Counted from the stretch's first letter, positions 19,181 to 33,013 are shown. The stretch: DNA of 41,833 nucleotides from Cytidiella melzeri (GCA_022592445.1 JABYQR010000378.1:1-41833), one strand, 5' to 3'. Numbers and translations are program-made. The notes: generated by a model from the letters alone, not told the origin.

Positions 19181-19382
19181 ATTTTTATTCATCACGCACC
19201 GCTCCTTGGCTCGAATGTTGATACACACAACATCCGCGCGCTGGGTGCACGGATAAACTGCTCTCCAATCGTTGTGAGTAAGTGCACATGACATAGTTAT
19301 TATTATTACCAGTGTCACGCAACAACAGGTAGCAAATTCCATCTATGTGGCTGCGCAAAGGAACCAGTTGGTCCTTGAAGGG

Positions 19383-19430
19383 CTGGTCGTATGCAAGCAG
19401 ATGCTGAGAAGCGAAGGCGGCGGGGGATAT
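19383..19430 (+). pseudogene. fragment of PRO2 C-terminus carried with the duplication
   Basis: About 48 bp encode LVVCKQMLRSEGGGG in the frame where the PRO2 relic has LVVCKYMLRSKGSGG (37004 onwards). Roughly 38 of 44 bases agree. It is flanked on the left by a block that is not near PRO2 in the source locus. It marks a rearrangement breakpoint. Confidence 0.75.
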
Positions 19431-19645
19431 ATCATGAGGGAGGATGAATTATACTAGAACACGGTTGAACATTCAACACGGATGCGCGAGGGAGCGAAAG
19501 AGCCCATACAAGCGTGGTGTGACCATCTGTGTGCGACCGTCCCGCACCCCGTCGACGGGGCAGGTCTGGAGTGATAAGCTACGCCATTTATTCAGAGCCA
19601 GCGAGGCGAGACATCTCAAGGACTGAAACAAGTCCAGTAAGACAA

Positions 19646-20304
19646 CTAGCCCCCGAGAAATGGTTTATAGAAATAGCACGCACGTCTCGCCCGCTGACCA
19701 GCAGGAAGTATTTTTATAAATCGACGCATGTCCTCCGCCGTTGGTGGGATCCAAGGAAGACGACGACAGCCTTGTGTCTCCCACGCAAAGTGCCATAAGC
19801 CAGGAGACGTGATTCCAAGCTCTTCCTGGATCAGGCGCAGAACCTCCACCTCATCCTCCTCCAGGAGGACTGTCTCCTCCAGGTCGTAGTTTGAATACAA
19901 TGCGACGACCATATCGTAGTCAGGAGAGAGAGGGAGACGCATCTCGACGTCAAACTCGACAATATCGCTAAGCCGCTTAGCTGCATTCCGCCAAGATTGT
20001 GCCATTCTCTGATCATCGTCGATTCTGGAGTCGATTTTGGGGTCGGTATGCTTATATAATAGGTCGTGCTTGTGCACATAGGCGATCAACACGTCCTCTG
20101 TAACCCCGACTCCAAAGAAAGCAAGGCGAGGATATTCGTGTAGGATGGGATTGCAAGCGTATGTGAGATGTTTGGTCGCCTTGTAATGTTTCATGCTTTC
20201 GCGGTATCGGCGATCCTAAATCGCCACAAATGAAGCTGGGATAGCGAGTGGCCACGAATAGAACATACCTCTGTAACGCTTGAATCTTCTATCTCTGAGC
20301 TCAT
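19646..20304 (-). CDS. lineage-specific hypothetical protein, copy A (two exons)
   Basis: Exon 1 20269-20304 encodes MSSEIEDSSVTE. A 53-nt intron (20216-20268, GTATGT...TTTAG) follows, then exon 2 20215-19646. The protein is about 201 residues. It is acidic in the middle (LLEEDEVEVLRLIQEELG), has conserved YACNPILHEYPRL, YVHKHDLLYKH, GLWHFAWETQGCRRLPWIPP and ILPAGQRARRACYFY, and lacks signal peptide or membrane segment. I do not recognise the family. The paralogue at 37525-38192 has an intron of the same length and the same frame with no indel in exon 2, so both copies have been kept open. Upstream lies a block inverted relative to copy B. Confidence 0.72.
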
Positions 20305-20433
20305 GTTGTGCGAGAACGTAGTAGAAAGAGAAGAAAGCGAAAGAGACTGGTTGAGGCGAGCAGCTATGGTAAGTGGTGGTTGTGAGCAAACGTCGATTGG
20401 CTATAAATTAAACGCTGTACGTTGAACATTGAG

Positions 20434-20759
20434 TCTATGCAGTACTCTACATGTCAAAAAGTCCAATTCATATGTACGAGATACAACAAGACAAAGTCCG
20501 ATGTGAGGGGATTAAGAGGGGTTGTGAGGACGATGAGTGGTTGAGCAACGAGAGGTAGTCTCATGTAAAGAGACAGTCAGTTTAACATAATACTCGGACG
20601 ATGAGTGCCCAGAAAAGAAAACAAAAGAAAACAAAAAAACAAGTCCGCGACGAAAGTCACTGTGGCCAAAAGTCCAGAGGAATGAACAACGAACGTTAGA
20701 TGAGTGACGCCCAAGGACCAAACCAGGGCCCCCAAGTCCCCCAAAAAAGCCCGAGGCGA
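20434..20759. other. 3' flank of the GMC gene
   Basis: 326 bp between the duplicated segment and the GMC stop codon. It includes an A-rich stretch at about 20615-20645 (T-rich in GMC sense), which may contain the GMC polyadenylation region. No gene is seen. Confidence 0.5.
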
Positions 20760-23185
<2,426 letters not shown>

Positions 23186-23227
23186 TCAAAGAGTGATGAA
23201 GGACAGAGAGTGCGGGCGGTGAACAGG

Positions 23228-23234
23228 TTTTATA
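23228..23234 (-). promoter_or_regulatory. TATA box of the GMC gene
   Basis: TATAAAA on the minus strand, about 85 bp before the chosen ATG. This fits a regulated secreted-enzyme promoter and supports the start at 23143. Confidence 0.6.
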
Positions 23235-25267
23235 GCGAGAAGGAGCATACAAGGCATGCCAAGGCCGGAACCATTTCAGACCCTCGCTCTCGTAGCCGGC
23301 CAGCTCTGCCATATTGGACATGGCTGGACGTCGTGAGGGCGGTGGACTGGAATGGTCGAGACGACGCCGACGACAGCCCTGGGCCCGCCCCGAGTCTCAT
23401 TCGGATCAGCGGCGGCTTTCGGATCAGCGATGCGGACTCCGCGTTGGAATCAGCCAAGTCTGACGGTGAAGTGGCCTTCCCCTCGGCGTCCAGTGGTCTG
23501 TTTGGCAGACAAGTACTCCCCGGCAGTGTTGCATAGGTCGAGCTCCTACTCCCGCGCGCGTGCATATTGTTCTATTCACGAGATATCCCGGGCATCTGGA
23601 GAGTCCTGATGGCTGTACGGAGACGGCTACCACTATCTTGTTGTCGAGAACTATCTCAGGGAACAAAACTCACCCAAAACAGGTGTCAGTGGCGAACGTA
23701 GTATTGCCAATGGCTTTGTATACCCTGAAAAAGTTAATTTTGGGGGCACCTGCAAGTGGTCGCAGCCTCTGGAAGCGCGATTTTCCTTCTGTACTACTGA
23801 AGATGACGAAGGACCACAACCCTCAACGTTCAACGTTGAGTCCCAAGGCTGTGCCATCTAGAACCCCGATACTGTTGTAGAACCCCTTTTGCAAACGGGT
23901 ACGCTGTTGCAAATCAGCCTCCAGCCTCAATCACACCTTGTTTTTTGTACCGGTAAAAGATGTATTATATAGAATTTTCCTCAACCAATATGTACATGTA
24001 CTTTTTGTAATATTCGAGGGAGGGATGCAGGCTACCGAGTGTTACCGGTGTGTTTTCGGCCGTCTTGTGCACGCATATCTGACCATATCTGACAAGATCC
24101 CAAAGATCCCAGCGAGCGGTGAGCACAAAAACCTGGAATCTACCTCGCCTACACCACCGCTTCATTTCCATAAGCTTCAACTTATTGTCAGAGATGCGAG
24201 TGAGCTTGGGAGGGGAAAATTTTGAATTGTCGTGACAAAAGGCGCAAGCAGAGTGACAAGGGGTTCAAACTCCGATTAGTGTAATATACATGGCGACCAA
24301 TGACGCAGACTCGACTGTGCTTGTGAAATGATAGCCACTCTTTTGATTTGTATATAAATTCACTCCTTTGCTGTACATACTCGTATAATTTTCTAGCTAC
24401 GTTCGTCTCTCACGCGATGTAAATGTAGCTTCGTCTACTTCGACTCAACCTCTGTACAAGGGCGCTTCGTGACAAGCCGAGCGGTGATTGAACTTGCCGT
24501 GTGACAATAGCATCAATTTGTGACTCAAAACGGGTACGCTTTTGCAAAACCTGACTCTCGACGACGGCAACGTTCCGCTCGTCGTATTACACGATTTCTT
24601 GTCCTTCAAACCTCCGGATATCATACATGAGATGGTCTTCTAGGAAATAAAGAAAAAATTGTAATTTTTGGGCCAACACTCATGTGCCCACACTTTTTTC
24701 AATCAGCTCGATGCAAATAAATTTGCAAAGCTGGTTCTACAACAGTAGCCACGCGTTCTTGAGTGGCCTGCGCAACTTGAGTCTCTCTCACAGTCTGATT
24801 ATTTAGCCGGCTATCATCAGACGCACAGAAGAGGCGGTGCACACTGCACAGGTACCCATGCAACATACACGAGGCCACGTCCAGGGTACATGAACAATAT
24901 GAGAAGAGTCACTGGCAAAGCGAGTAAGTGCACACAACGTGACTTGATCCAATTTCCGTCGACCGCGGTGCAGAATTTGCCGAGGCTTGGTTGCGGGTTG
25001 AAAACGCGCAAAACGTGTTCACCATGTTTGGCAAGCAGCCGTGCGATAGCCTGTTTCCAGCTGTCCACACATGGACGCGTCACTGTCTCACGGCTGCCAT
25101 TGTCACGCGCGGAACACGATTTTCCCAACTAGTTAATAGCTCGCGAATCTTTGCAATTGTGTAGAAACCCCGAAATGGATCGCACACAGCCTCACACTTG
25201 GCGTTCAAAAGCATTGCTTGCAATGCCCAACTACGCTGCTTCGCGGGATGTCTGATGCACGTTCACA
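23235..25267. other. long intergenic region with small repeats
   Basis: About 2 kb without a convincing gene. It holds the GMC upstream block 23252-23425, which has a diverged copy at 27932-28095. It also has a perfect 9-1-9 palindrome at 23822-23840 and two 21-bp direct repeats (23893-23913 and 24528-24548, 20 of 21 identical) bounding an AT-rich stretch. The open frames here are short and lack splice or codon support. Confidence 0.55.
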
Positions 25268-26726
25268 ATGTTCATGTCTCGGAGCGCTCTACATAGCTCG
25301 CACTTCAAAAACCAGCCTGAGCTGTCGTGCATGTCCTTGTACCTTCATCCTCACTCCTTATCGGCTGGGCTGTTTCTCCAGCTTGGTGCTATCGCAACAC
25401 TCGTGCACAAGAGCTCGTTAGCCATAATGTTGCCACGCTACACGAGTTCCTTACATACCTTCCAGACCACCAGCACTAACCATGCCCATAGCCATATGCA
25501 TCAAATCCGTGAGGATAGTGCTCGAGACACCTCAGCCGGTACGTTTCCTGTGTGTTCAAACCTGTTGACACCAAGCCTAATCCACTTGGCAAAACAACCT
25601 CCCTCAGACCATGCAGTTCCCTCTGTCGTGACCAGTGACCACGGACCCTGCAACTCCTCGCCGTCTCTATTGAACCAGGCGACAACGTACCTGATTATCC
25701 GCCCCTACAAGGCGATCGCTTTCTTGTACGTTTACGTCGTCCTGTTTTCCTTCCACTGGGCGTATCTTGGGAACCTGGAGGATATACACCACATGAGAGC
25801 ACAATGTCGGACCTGTAGCTGCAGTAGGGACCAGCATTTGACGTGCTCGGCCTCGGAGTGGACTTCGCTCTTGGGAGAAGTCACCAAGAGATGCTACCTC
25901 ACCTTCACTTTTGCCTTTTCCTTCTTGTGGTAAGTGTTCCGTTGTATGCCTCGCACTCGGCTGGCCCTCTCAAATTCTTCAATCGTTAGTGTCGCCGTGT
26001 ATGTTGTCCAGAACTCCTCCGAGCCGTTACCCCAGACGCTCGGATACATAGCAATGGCCGTGAACCTCGACGGGGTGGCGAATGCCCTGGTGATTTCCAC
26101 GTTCGTGCATCTTACAAAGGTTGCCAAGAACAAAATGCCTGTATGCATGGCGAGTCTGCCATCCATCTCGCGTGGGGTTGGAAACTCTTACCATGACCGC
26201 TCACTTGTAGGATCGCATGGACCACTCCGCGCTTGTGTCTATGTCAAAAATCTTTGCGGTGCCGCTGTCTTCTTTCCTGTGGTGAGCACGTACTTTCGCA
26301 TGCCACTCGTACCCTTTTTCATGCCGATGTAGGTGCCTTATCTTCATGATTGCATGCGTTGTATCCTACGGCAGACAGCCCGACGTTCCTGATTTGCAAT
26401 TACCTGATTACCACGATGGGGACGCGCAGCCCGACACCCCTAATGACCAGAAGTCAGCTCCCGCCACCCCCAATGCAGAGCCGCACTTATCTACGATGAC
26501 ACTCATTTTCATCGGACACTTAGCTGTGCTCCTTATCCTGCGCTTCATCTTCGTTGTGCATTCAGCAGTGCGGCTTAGATACGCAAGGCCCGGCAGAGGC
26601 GCCGAGAGCGATAGCGTCGATCTTGGGTTGCTTCCCACACGAGGTCGGATCGCAACAGCCACTGCCCTGGATGTACCAAGTACAGTCCTCGTCACGGACG
26701 CTCGTGAAGACCGAGACTGCAGGTAG
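25268..26726 (+). CDS. multi-pass membrane protein, unknown function (5' end uncertain)
   Basis: Four exons join in frame: one ending at 25929, then 25990-26140, 26211-26281 and 26333-26726. The introns are 60, 70 and 51 nt with GTAAGT, GTATGC and GTGAGC donors. The joined protein has about five hydrophobic segments: AIAFLYVYVVLFSFHWAYLG, YLTFTFAFSFLCVAVYVV, IAMAVNLDGVANALVISTF, IFAVPLSSFLWCLIFMIA and TLIFIGHLAVLLILRFIFVV, with a charged cytoplasmic-type tail. Splicing restores hydrophobic segments that are cut in the genomic frames, which supports the model. The first exon is weak: its frame is open from 25268, but residues before about 25680 are low-complexity and an upstream intron is possible. 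I do not recognise the family. Confidence 0.55.
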
Positions 26727-28426
26727 AGGGTAAGAACGCGTCGCCGTTGGATATGGGTGGCGCATGGTGACATCTGGAGGTGTCTAAGAACAGGAAACTA
26801 GGAACGCACTGTAAATTATGAACCTTCGAATTGTACCGCATCTGGCCGGCGATATATGTGCTTGATATAGAGATAGCAGAGATATCTCTCAGGGAGACTG
26901 TCCAAGATACACCATGGAGAGCTCTAGGACTGCCTGTCAAACTATACAGGATTCAACGAGGCACAATATGCGAGTTGGACGTACGCTGGTTATCACCTTC
27001 GAACGTCCCGCAAGGTATTCAGTTTCTTCATTCTCCGTAGGAATTCATACTTCAAGCCCATCGGTTGGAAAGAGGTTTCAAAGAGCGCTGCGCCACTCAG
27101 GATCTTCGGGTTGTTCAGGTACCTGTGGGACAACCAAAAGGGAACATCAATATTCAAGGTTACGGTTCACGTAACGTTAGATACCAGTGTATTCCACTTG
27201 TACGGCGAACTCGTCGAAGAAAAGGTCCCCAAAAAATTACCCTGGCAAGGCGGGTTGAGTTTCGTTGGACCCTGCGGTAGTGCTCACCAGACATGCCCAG
27301 AGCTTCGCACTGCGCTAGCGTCGACCACAAGTGTAATGCAATGAGCAGCTGGTGAAAAATAAGTTCACGCACGGCTCCCATGGTGTGACGGAGAAGCTCG
27401 CCACCCACGGTGCAGTTATGCGGAACTCAGCATGTCTTCCATGTGATGAGACAAATTACCGAATGTCATACGCATGCGCATGTGTGTTAAACATGGACTT
27501 CCAGCTCCAAAACGCCTCAATGACATCTTCTTCGTCGCACTCATTGCACCGACAACGACAGTGCCCCAAGAAACGACAAACAAGAAACCCCGCCCTGACT
27601 GAGCTTTCAGATGCAGATGGTCTATGGAGACCGAAGAAGTGAGAAGGACATCGAGCGAAAGCGCGGGCACAAGACAGCACGAACGCGGCACTGCCTGACA
27701 CTATTGTGACCTTCCACGAAGCAAACAGGACGAACACGACAACTACAGCTAGCCGAACGTCCGTCGCACTGCGCAAGTTTGTGAACTTTCAATGATTGAC
27801 AAGACTGACGACTGACCGTAAAACCGTGATGCATACGGCATCCTTCCTCATCGCTGGGTATTTACGTGCTGCAGATTGACGACAATCGGAGATTGTCGAA
27901 CTAGAGTCGACCATACTACCACACCTTCGGAGCATGCCATTCCAATGTTATCGCTCTCGTTCCCGTCAAGCTCTGCTGTGCTGCCAGTACGCGCGTTGCT
28001 GGAGGTCGTGGGGGCGGTGGAAAGAAGTGCCAGACGTCTGAGACGACGGCCATGGGCTCGCGTCTCATTCACGTGACAGCGGAGGTTTCGGATTGATGTG
28101 AGTAGGCGCCATAATACTTGCATCGACGGTGTTAGTTCTTCTCCTGAAGATAGTATGTGTGCCATACACACAGTACGCGACGCGCGAGTTATAAGAGAAT
28201 CGAGCAACACAGATTTGTTGCGCATGTGCGAAGTATCAAGAAGCCACTGAACAGTCTTTGCGCCACAAAGCTTTCGATATCCGAAAAAGGCAAGCGAGAA
28301 CAAGGTCCGACATGCGTGGTAAACGTAAAATAATACACACGCCTGGAAAAAAAATATAACCTTAAGGATAAAAAGGATAAAAGATGGATGATAAATGCCA
28401 CGAAAGCATGAAACGACTGCAACACT
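26727..28426. other. intergenic region, no convincing gene
   Basis: 1.7 kb. A frame at 26831-27280 (plus) continues after a single TAG at 27038-27040 and may be a relic, but nothing in it is recognisable. At 27932-28095 there is a diverged copy of the block upstream of the GMC gene. The minus-strand frames near 27416-27830 overlap one another and look random. Confidence 0.5.
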
Positions 28427-30483
28427 TCACGCGTCAAACTCGACACGGTCCAAATCGGCGTCAGGGTAGCGTCCCTTGACGAGCTCGACGACGTAGTACC
28501 CGGGAGTTCCAAAGCTAATATGGTTGGACGTGCCCCTCGGCATGCCGGAATGCAACAGAGCGAATAATTTGCCCTCCGCATTGAAAATGGCTGCGCCGGA
28601 ATCGCCCTTGCTAGAAAAATCACGGTGCTTCCTGCTATAGTTAAGGACGGCGACCTCCCAGGACTCCTGCTTGGATTTGTCACATGTGTACGCTTCCAGC
28701 TCCGAGCAGCGACCAAATTTCAGTGCGGTCGACTGTCCATCCTTGGCCTCAATAAAGCCAGCATTTCCATTCTCGTCCAAGAGGTAAGGACTGGCCAGGC
28801 CTGCGGCGTCGACGTGACTGAGGGTACTCGAAGGTACGGCTAGCGTCTTGATGGCTGTTGAAGATCTCGGTGATCTCGTGACGAGAGTATTTGCCGGCTA
28901 AAAAATTACCGTTTCTATGCAATGAAGGAAGAGATGAAATCAGCACATACCGAGATAGACCGAGTTGCCTTGAAAGCTCTCTCTGAGCTTGCTCTCGTCG
29001 AGTGCGATGACACCGAGGTCACAAGTGTAGCTACGGCTGTCGTGATTCTTGGCAAGTTTGGGAGCCCAATCAAGATAACCAATGATACGTTGATAGTCGT
29101 CGCTCCAAGTAGAGTTGAGGAGCTGGAGGAAGTCGGCCAGAGTGACAACATCCTTCTGCGCAATCTGCAATATCTGCTCACCACGTTGCTTTTCCCACTT
29201 GTCCGCCGCCGCCTTGGTTTGACCTTAGGAGAGGGGCTTTGCAGCCATGTGAACTAGTGCCCTAACATCATGACCAATGTCGAGGAGCTTGGTGGCGGTT
29301 ATTTCACGGGTCTCGTTGACAATCCGCTGGAACCGACGGCCATCGCAGTTGAGCATGTGTTGTGTTTTGCCTTTACCATACTCGTAATCGCGGGTGGTGT
29401 CGGAAGAGGTGACGTGCTTGTTCGTAATGCACATGACCCTCTTGCTGTCGTTGCCATGGAGGTCCTTTCCCTCGACCGACCGAGCCCTGCACATCGCTGT
29501 TCACCAAGTCCCTCGCGACAACAGGAATACCCAAAACCGCTGTCAAAGCACGGCGGACATAGTGCGTCGGGTCCGAGCTCCATGCAACTTCCAACATGGG
29601 AGGGGGGGGCCGGCGAGTGACTCAACATCACCTTCAATCCAATGAACAACTGCGTCCTGAATGCCATGTGTAGCTAGGATAGCAAGGATGTCGGTGTCGA
29701 CGTCGCGGCAAGAGGTCTGCGAAGTAGTGTTGGGATGAACGGAAATCCAAAGTACAATGAAGTCATCCAACACAGCCTTGTCATCCTCATCCATTGTGGA
29801 GAAACGAACAGGGACCATTTGTAGAGATACTGATGCCACGGCTTGGGTCCATGCACAATAAGATGATCTCAGGAGCGACTGTCTCCTTGCAAAGCTGGTT
29901 CTTCAGAATCGCATGGTTTGCATAATGGACGGTCTTCTGTGGAATGGAAGACCAAAACCTGTCTTTTCGAATCACAAATGGATGTTGCTGCAGATCAGAG
30001 CGATGGAAGAGAAGTGGAGGATCCTCAGAGATGCCATGATAGAAACCCGTGCGCTCTAGTAGGGAGACCAGGCTTGTTTCGGTAGAATTGGAGAAGAGCG
30101 TAGCCTCGTTGGAGTTAGCCATGATTGACTCGGGAGGAAAAGTATAGCGGAAGACAGTAAGCCCTGACAACGGAGTTGGTGAGTGCATAACGAACGGAAA
30201 AGGGTACTCACATTCAAACTGCTGAGGGACCTCCTTGACTGTCTGGATGAAGTTGGCCACCAGCGGAAAAGCATCTGAGGGCGTGTTGGTAGAGATAAGC
30301 AGTCAGAAGAACGGAGTGACTGACCAGGGCCGAGAAAGTCGAGAGCTACAAGGTCGTCATCCGACAGGTGAACAACTACACGTACAAGGGGGAAGGTTGT
30401 GAGCGGAATGGGCGAGAGGGGGAAGACCAGCAGCACTTACTCTTCTCGGTGTCCAAAATCTGAGAAGGCTTTCGGGCAGACAT
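28427..30483 (-). pseudogene. trypsin-like protease-domain protein of a basidiomycete family, broken
   Basis: Clean small exons open the gene: 30441-30483 (MSARKPSQILDTEK), 30325-30375, 30212-30274, then one from 30163. The middle keeps DPTHYVRRALTAVLGIPV, RVMCITNKHVTSSDTT (with the His of a serine protease), LDWAPKLAKNHDSRSYTCD and FSSKGDSGAAIF (the GDSG serine). The end is TPGYYVVELVKGRYPDADLD. As I recall them, uncharacterised agaricomycete proteins have this layout. Damage: a frame change near 29840, a shift in an 8-C run at about 29600, an out-of-frame loss after SDVQGSVG, an in-frame TAA at about 29225 and a shift before DENGNAGF. So it is probably dead, although single homopolymer shifts could be sequencing errors. 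Confidence 0.75.
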
Positions 30484-31432
30484 GAGATTCGCAGCAAATT
30501 TTGAGTGGCGTGAGGATTTCGACCTCGAAGTAGGAAAGGGAGAGAGTCGGGTGCACGACTCGGACGTCGACGTCGACGCAGGGATTATAAGTATTCTAGG
30601 ACGCACCTTCCGCACGTGGTCGACTGTGTCCATGCCAGGCTCAGATTGTGTCTGCGGGCCGATTCGACATTGACAGTCTCTGCATTTTAAGGGCGGCTCT
30701 CATCGAGAACGAAGGTTCTCCATTCTTGCTTCCTCCATCGTGCGCGTCTATCCCTATGTGGCCTGGTTTTTCTCACACTTCTACTCTGCAGTTGGGCAGG
30801 ACATGCGCACTGCAGCTGGCAATCTTCTCAAACAAGCGCAGTAGAGCATCGACGTTGGGCTGAAAACAGAGAGGCCGTCAATGAATCTCCCAGCAAAGAT
30901 AGTCAGGACAAGACGACGTGCGCATAATGCTTGCTTCTTGGTTCCCGAGTTCCTCCCCTAAGAGAAAGAAGAGGTCGCCGCTGAGTGTGGGAAGCGCATG
31001 CTGACATCCGGGGAACTGGAGGTTTATGGGAACGGGACACTTGAGATACATCGTGAACTTACCAGAAGAGCCTTTGAATGACACCGCATCTGGTCAGCGA
31101 TATATGTAGTGCTTCATAAAGAGGAGCAGAACGCAAAATTCTGCGATGGACTGACCGCGGTCTTGAGGTCCCTCGCGGATATTCAAAGACAAACATCACT
31201 CGCCTAGCGACTCACTTTGCGCGAAACGGCCGAGGAAAGACACAGACTGGCTCATTTGATAGCGGCATTTACAAAATATCGCTTTGTACCATCGATGCCG
31301 CAGAGATATATCGTACTGATTAAATGACTCTGCAAGAAGTGAGCGGGAATCATCATGTATGCGTGATACGGACGTACTAGTACATGGGTATATGGCGCTC
31401 TTGTGGACAACCGAAGTTACACGATAGACAGG
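30484..31432. other. intergenic region
   Basis: About 950 bp. A short minus-strand stretch at 30790-30860 reads PNVDALLRLFEKIASCSAH and looks protein-like, but no exon structure could be built around it. A 30-bp patch at 31083-31114 resembles 26837-26866. Otherwise nothing. Confidence 0.5.
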
Positions 31433-33013
31433 TTATGCCAATTCTTCTATGCGAGGTTTGACTGTTGGTGTTACTTTTGCACTGGTGAGAGGCAGCCCTT
31501 CTTGACCGGCTCCTTCGCGTTCCAACAGGTCGGCCCGTGCTAGAGCTTCATCACACAATGACCTGAGGACAGATGTGGAGGTAGTGATAATCCGTGCAGC
31601 ATAGAAAGCTAGCTTAGCGACCGTAGGGTCCGGCGGTGACGGTTTCAAGGTATTCGCGACTCCACGCGGCGACGACTGAAATAGCGAAGACACATCTGAG
31701 AGAGCCAACAGAGCGTTGGAACAAGGATGATCGTTGAGTTTGAGACCAAGACCTGAAGAGGCTTCTGGGAGAAAGACAACAGGTTGGGGTCGTAATAACC
31801 TCGCTGCGTCTCGTATGAGCAGTGCAAAGAATGCCGGCACCATTGTGTCCTAGGACAAAATGAGACTGCGACTTTGTAGTCAAGTTCTACCATGTACTCA
31901 CGGAGTCAAATCTTGACCAAACATCCGTAATCAGGCCGCTAAGGCTAGGTAGCACAGTTTTGGACCTACGACTCGTGAGAAAAGGGACAGTCTTCGATAG
32001 CAATCGTCTTGCTTCGGCGTACTCCTGGTCTCCTAGTGCTATAGAAGACAATGGAGAGGTAGAGAGGGTGCGTGTGACGTACGAATACGCAAGCCTGATT
32101 TTGAAGGCGTTTGGCATCAGCTTGGAGCGAGAGACAGTAAATGAAACGAGGCGTACAAGACTGCAAATATATTGAAGAGGAGAGATGGCCCTGTAGATGC
32201 TGTGTTTGTCGTATCACTGAGAACTGTCGGAGGTATGTCGAACATTTGTGGCCTGTGGCCGTACCGTTTTTGTGGTATTCGGCTTGGTGTCTTTTCGTCT
32301 CCCACAGGCGCCTCCCACCACGGCTGTATAATTTGTTCCTCCAAATCTTCACTCTGCATGATCGCTTGTGCAACCTCACTGGAGGGATCGTTGAGGACGC
32401 CGAGGAATTTCTGTCGTTCTGCTGGAGTGAGGACCTCCCACATCTGGTCGTAAGTTACATCATCTATTTAGACTATGAGCAACGCAGCCCGGTTTCATTA
32501 ACATAGTATACACTTACCGAGGTTGAGGGTAGCGATGCGTTGGGCTAGCCCCCCTTCACCGTCCTCGTCTGCGTTTTCAGCGCTGAGCATTGTCTCCTCA
32601 TCTTCTGCCGCTTCCTCTTCAAAGCGCTTCAACAGGCTCATCATCTGCCGTCGCTCGTCAGCTGTCTGGCTGGGGTTCGTACGAATGTCTGCTTCCAGCT
32701 CATTCTTGTAAAATTGCTCTGAGCAATCCGAGTGCGTCTGTGGAGAACATCGCCATACTGAGAAGGCTAGCCAGAACAGTTGAATTGCAAGACATTACCT
32801 GCGAGCGAAAACAAGTGAGGGAGCAATATTGCAAGTTGCATTTTGGGCACGTGTATCTTGCAAATTGTCTGCGGCAGCTAGGGCGAAGAACTCAGCCAAA
32901 GTAACAAGACGATGGCTGTGGACCTACATCCCGCATGGTACACTACTCGTTCTCTCAGTTGGCGAGGTCAATAGGGTCGACGCGGAGGGGTTCTGTCGAG
33001 ATTCTGTGGTCAT
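31433..33013 (-). CDS. ZNHIT2: HIT zinc-finger protein, ZNHIT2-like (six exons)
   Basis: Exons 32928-33013, 32799-32877, 32518-32737, 32157-32463, 31902-32094 and 31433-31849 join in frame to 433 residues, with introns of 50-62 nt. The HIT finger is assembled across three exons: C-G-I-C from exons 1 and 2, then YTCPKCNLQYCSLTCF, then THSDCSEQFYKNEL. It is followed by an acidic helix (MMSLLKRFEEEAAEDEE) and the family block MWEVLTPAERQKFLGVLNDP with PWWEAP. The C-terminus is helical. ZNHIT2 in animals works with the RUVBL1/2-R2TP chaperone system in U5 snRNP assembly; the same role in this fungus is inference. No damage seen. It diverges from TRM82. Confidence 0.88.

Larger units (their letters stand above)
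19190..20433. repeat. duplicated segment, copy A (permuted relative to 37010-38575)
   Basis: Three blocks match the right-hand locus. 19200-19385 matches 38395-38575. 19383-19430 matches the end of the PRO2 relic (37008-37055). 19450-20433 matches 37275-38327, including the two-exon gene. In copy B the first block lies to the right of the gene; here it lies to the left and is joined to the PRO2 tail. About 220 bp of copy B (37056-37275) is missing here. Confidence 0.82.

Noticed and set aside
23938..24225. 95-codon plus-strand frame in the AT-rich block
   Set aside because: No start context, splice sites or recognisable residues; probably chance.
28189..28716. 175-codon minus-strand frame ending near 28189
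   Set aside because: It overlaps the protease-like relic in a different frame and shows no domain; the GDSG frame is the recognisable one.
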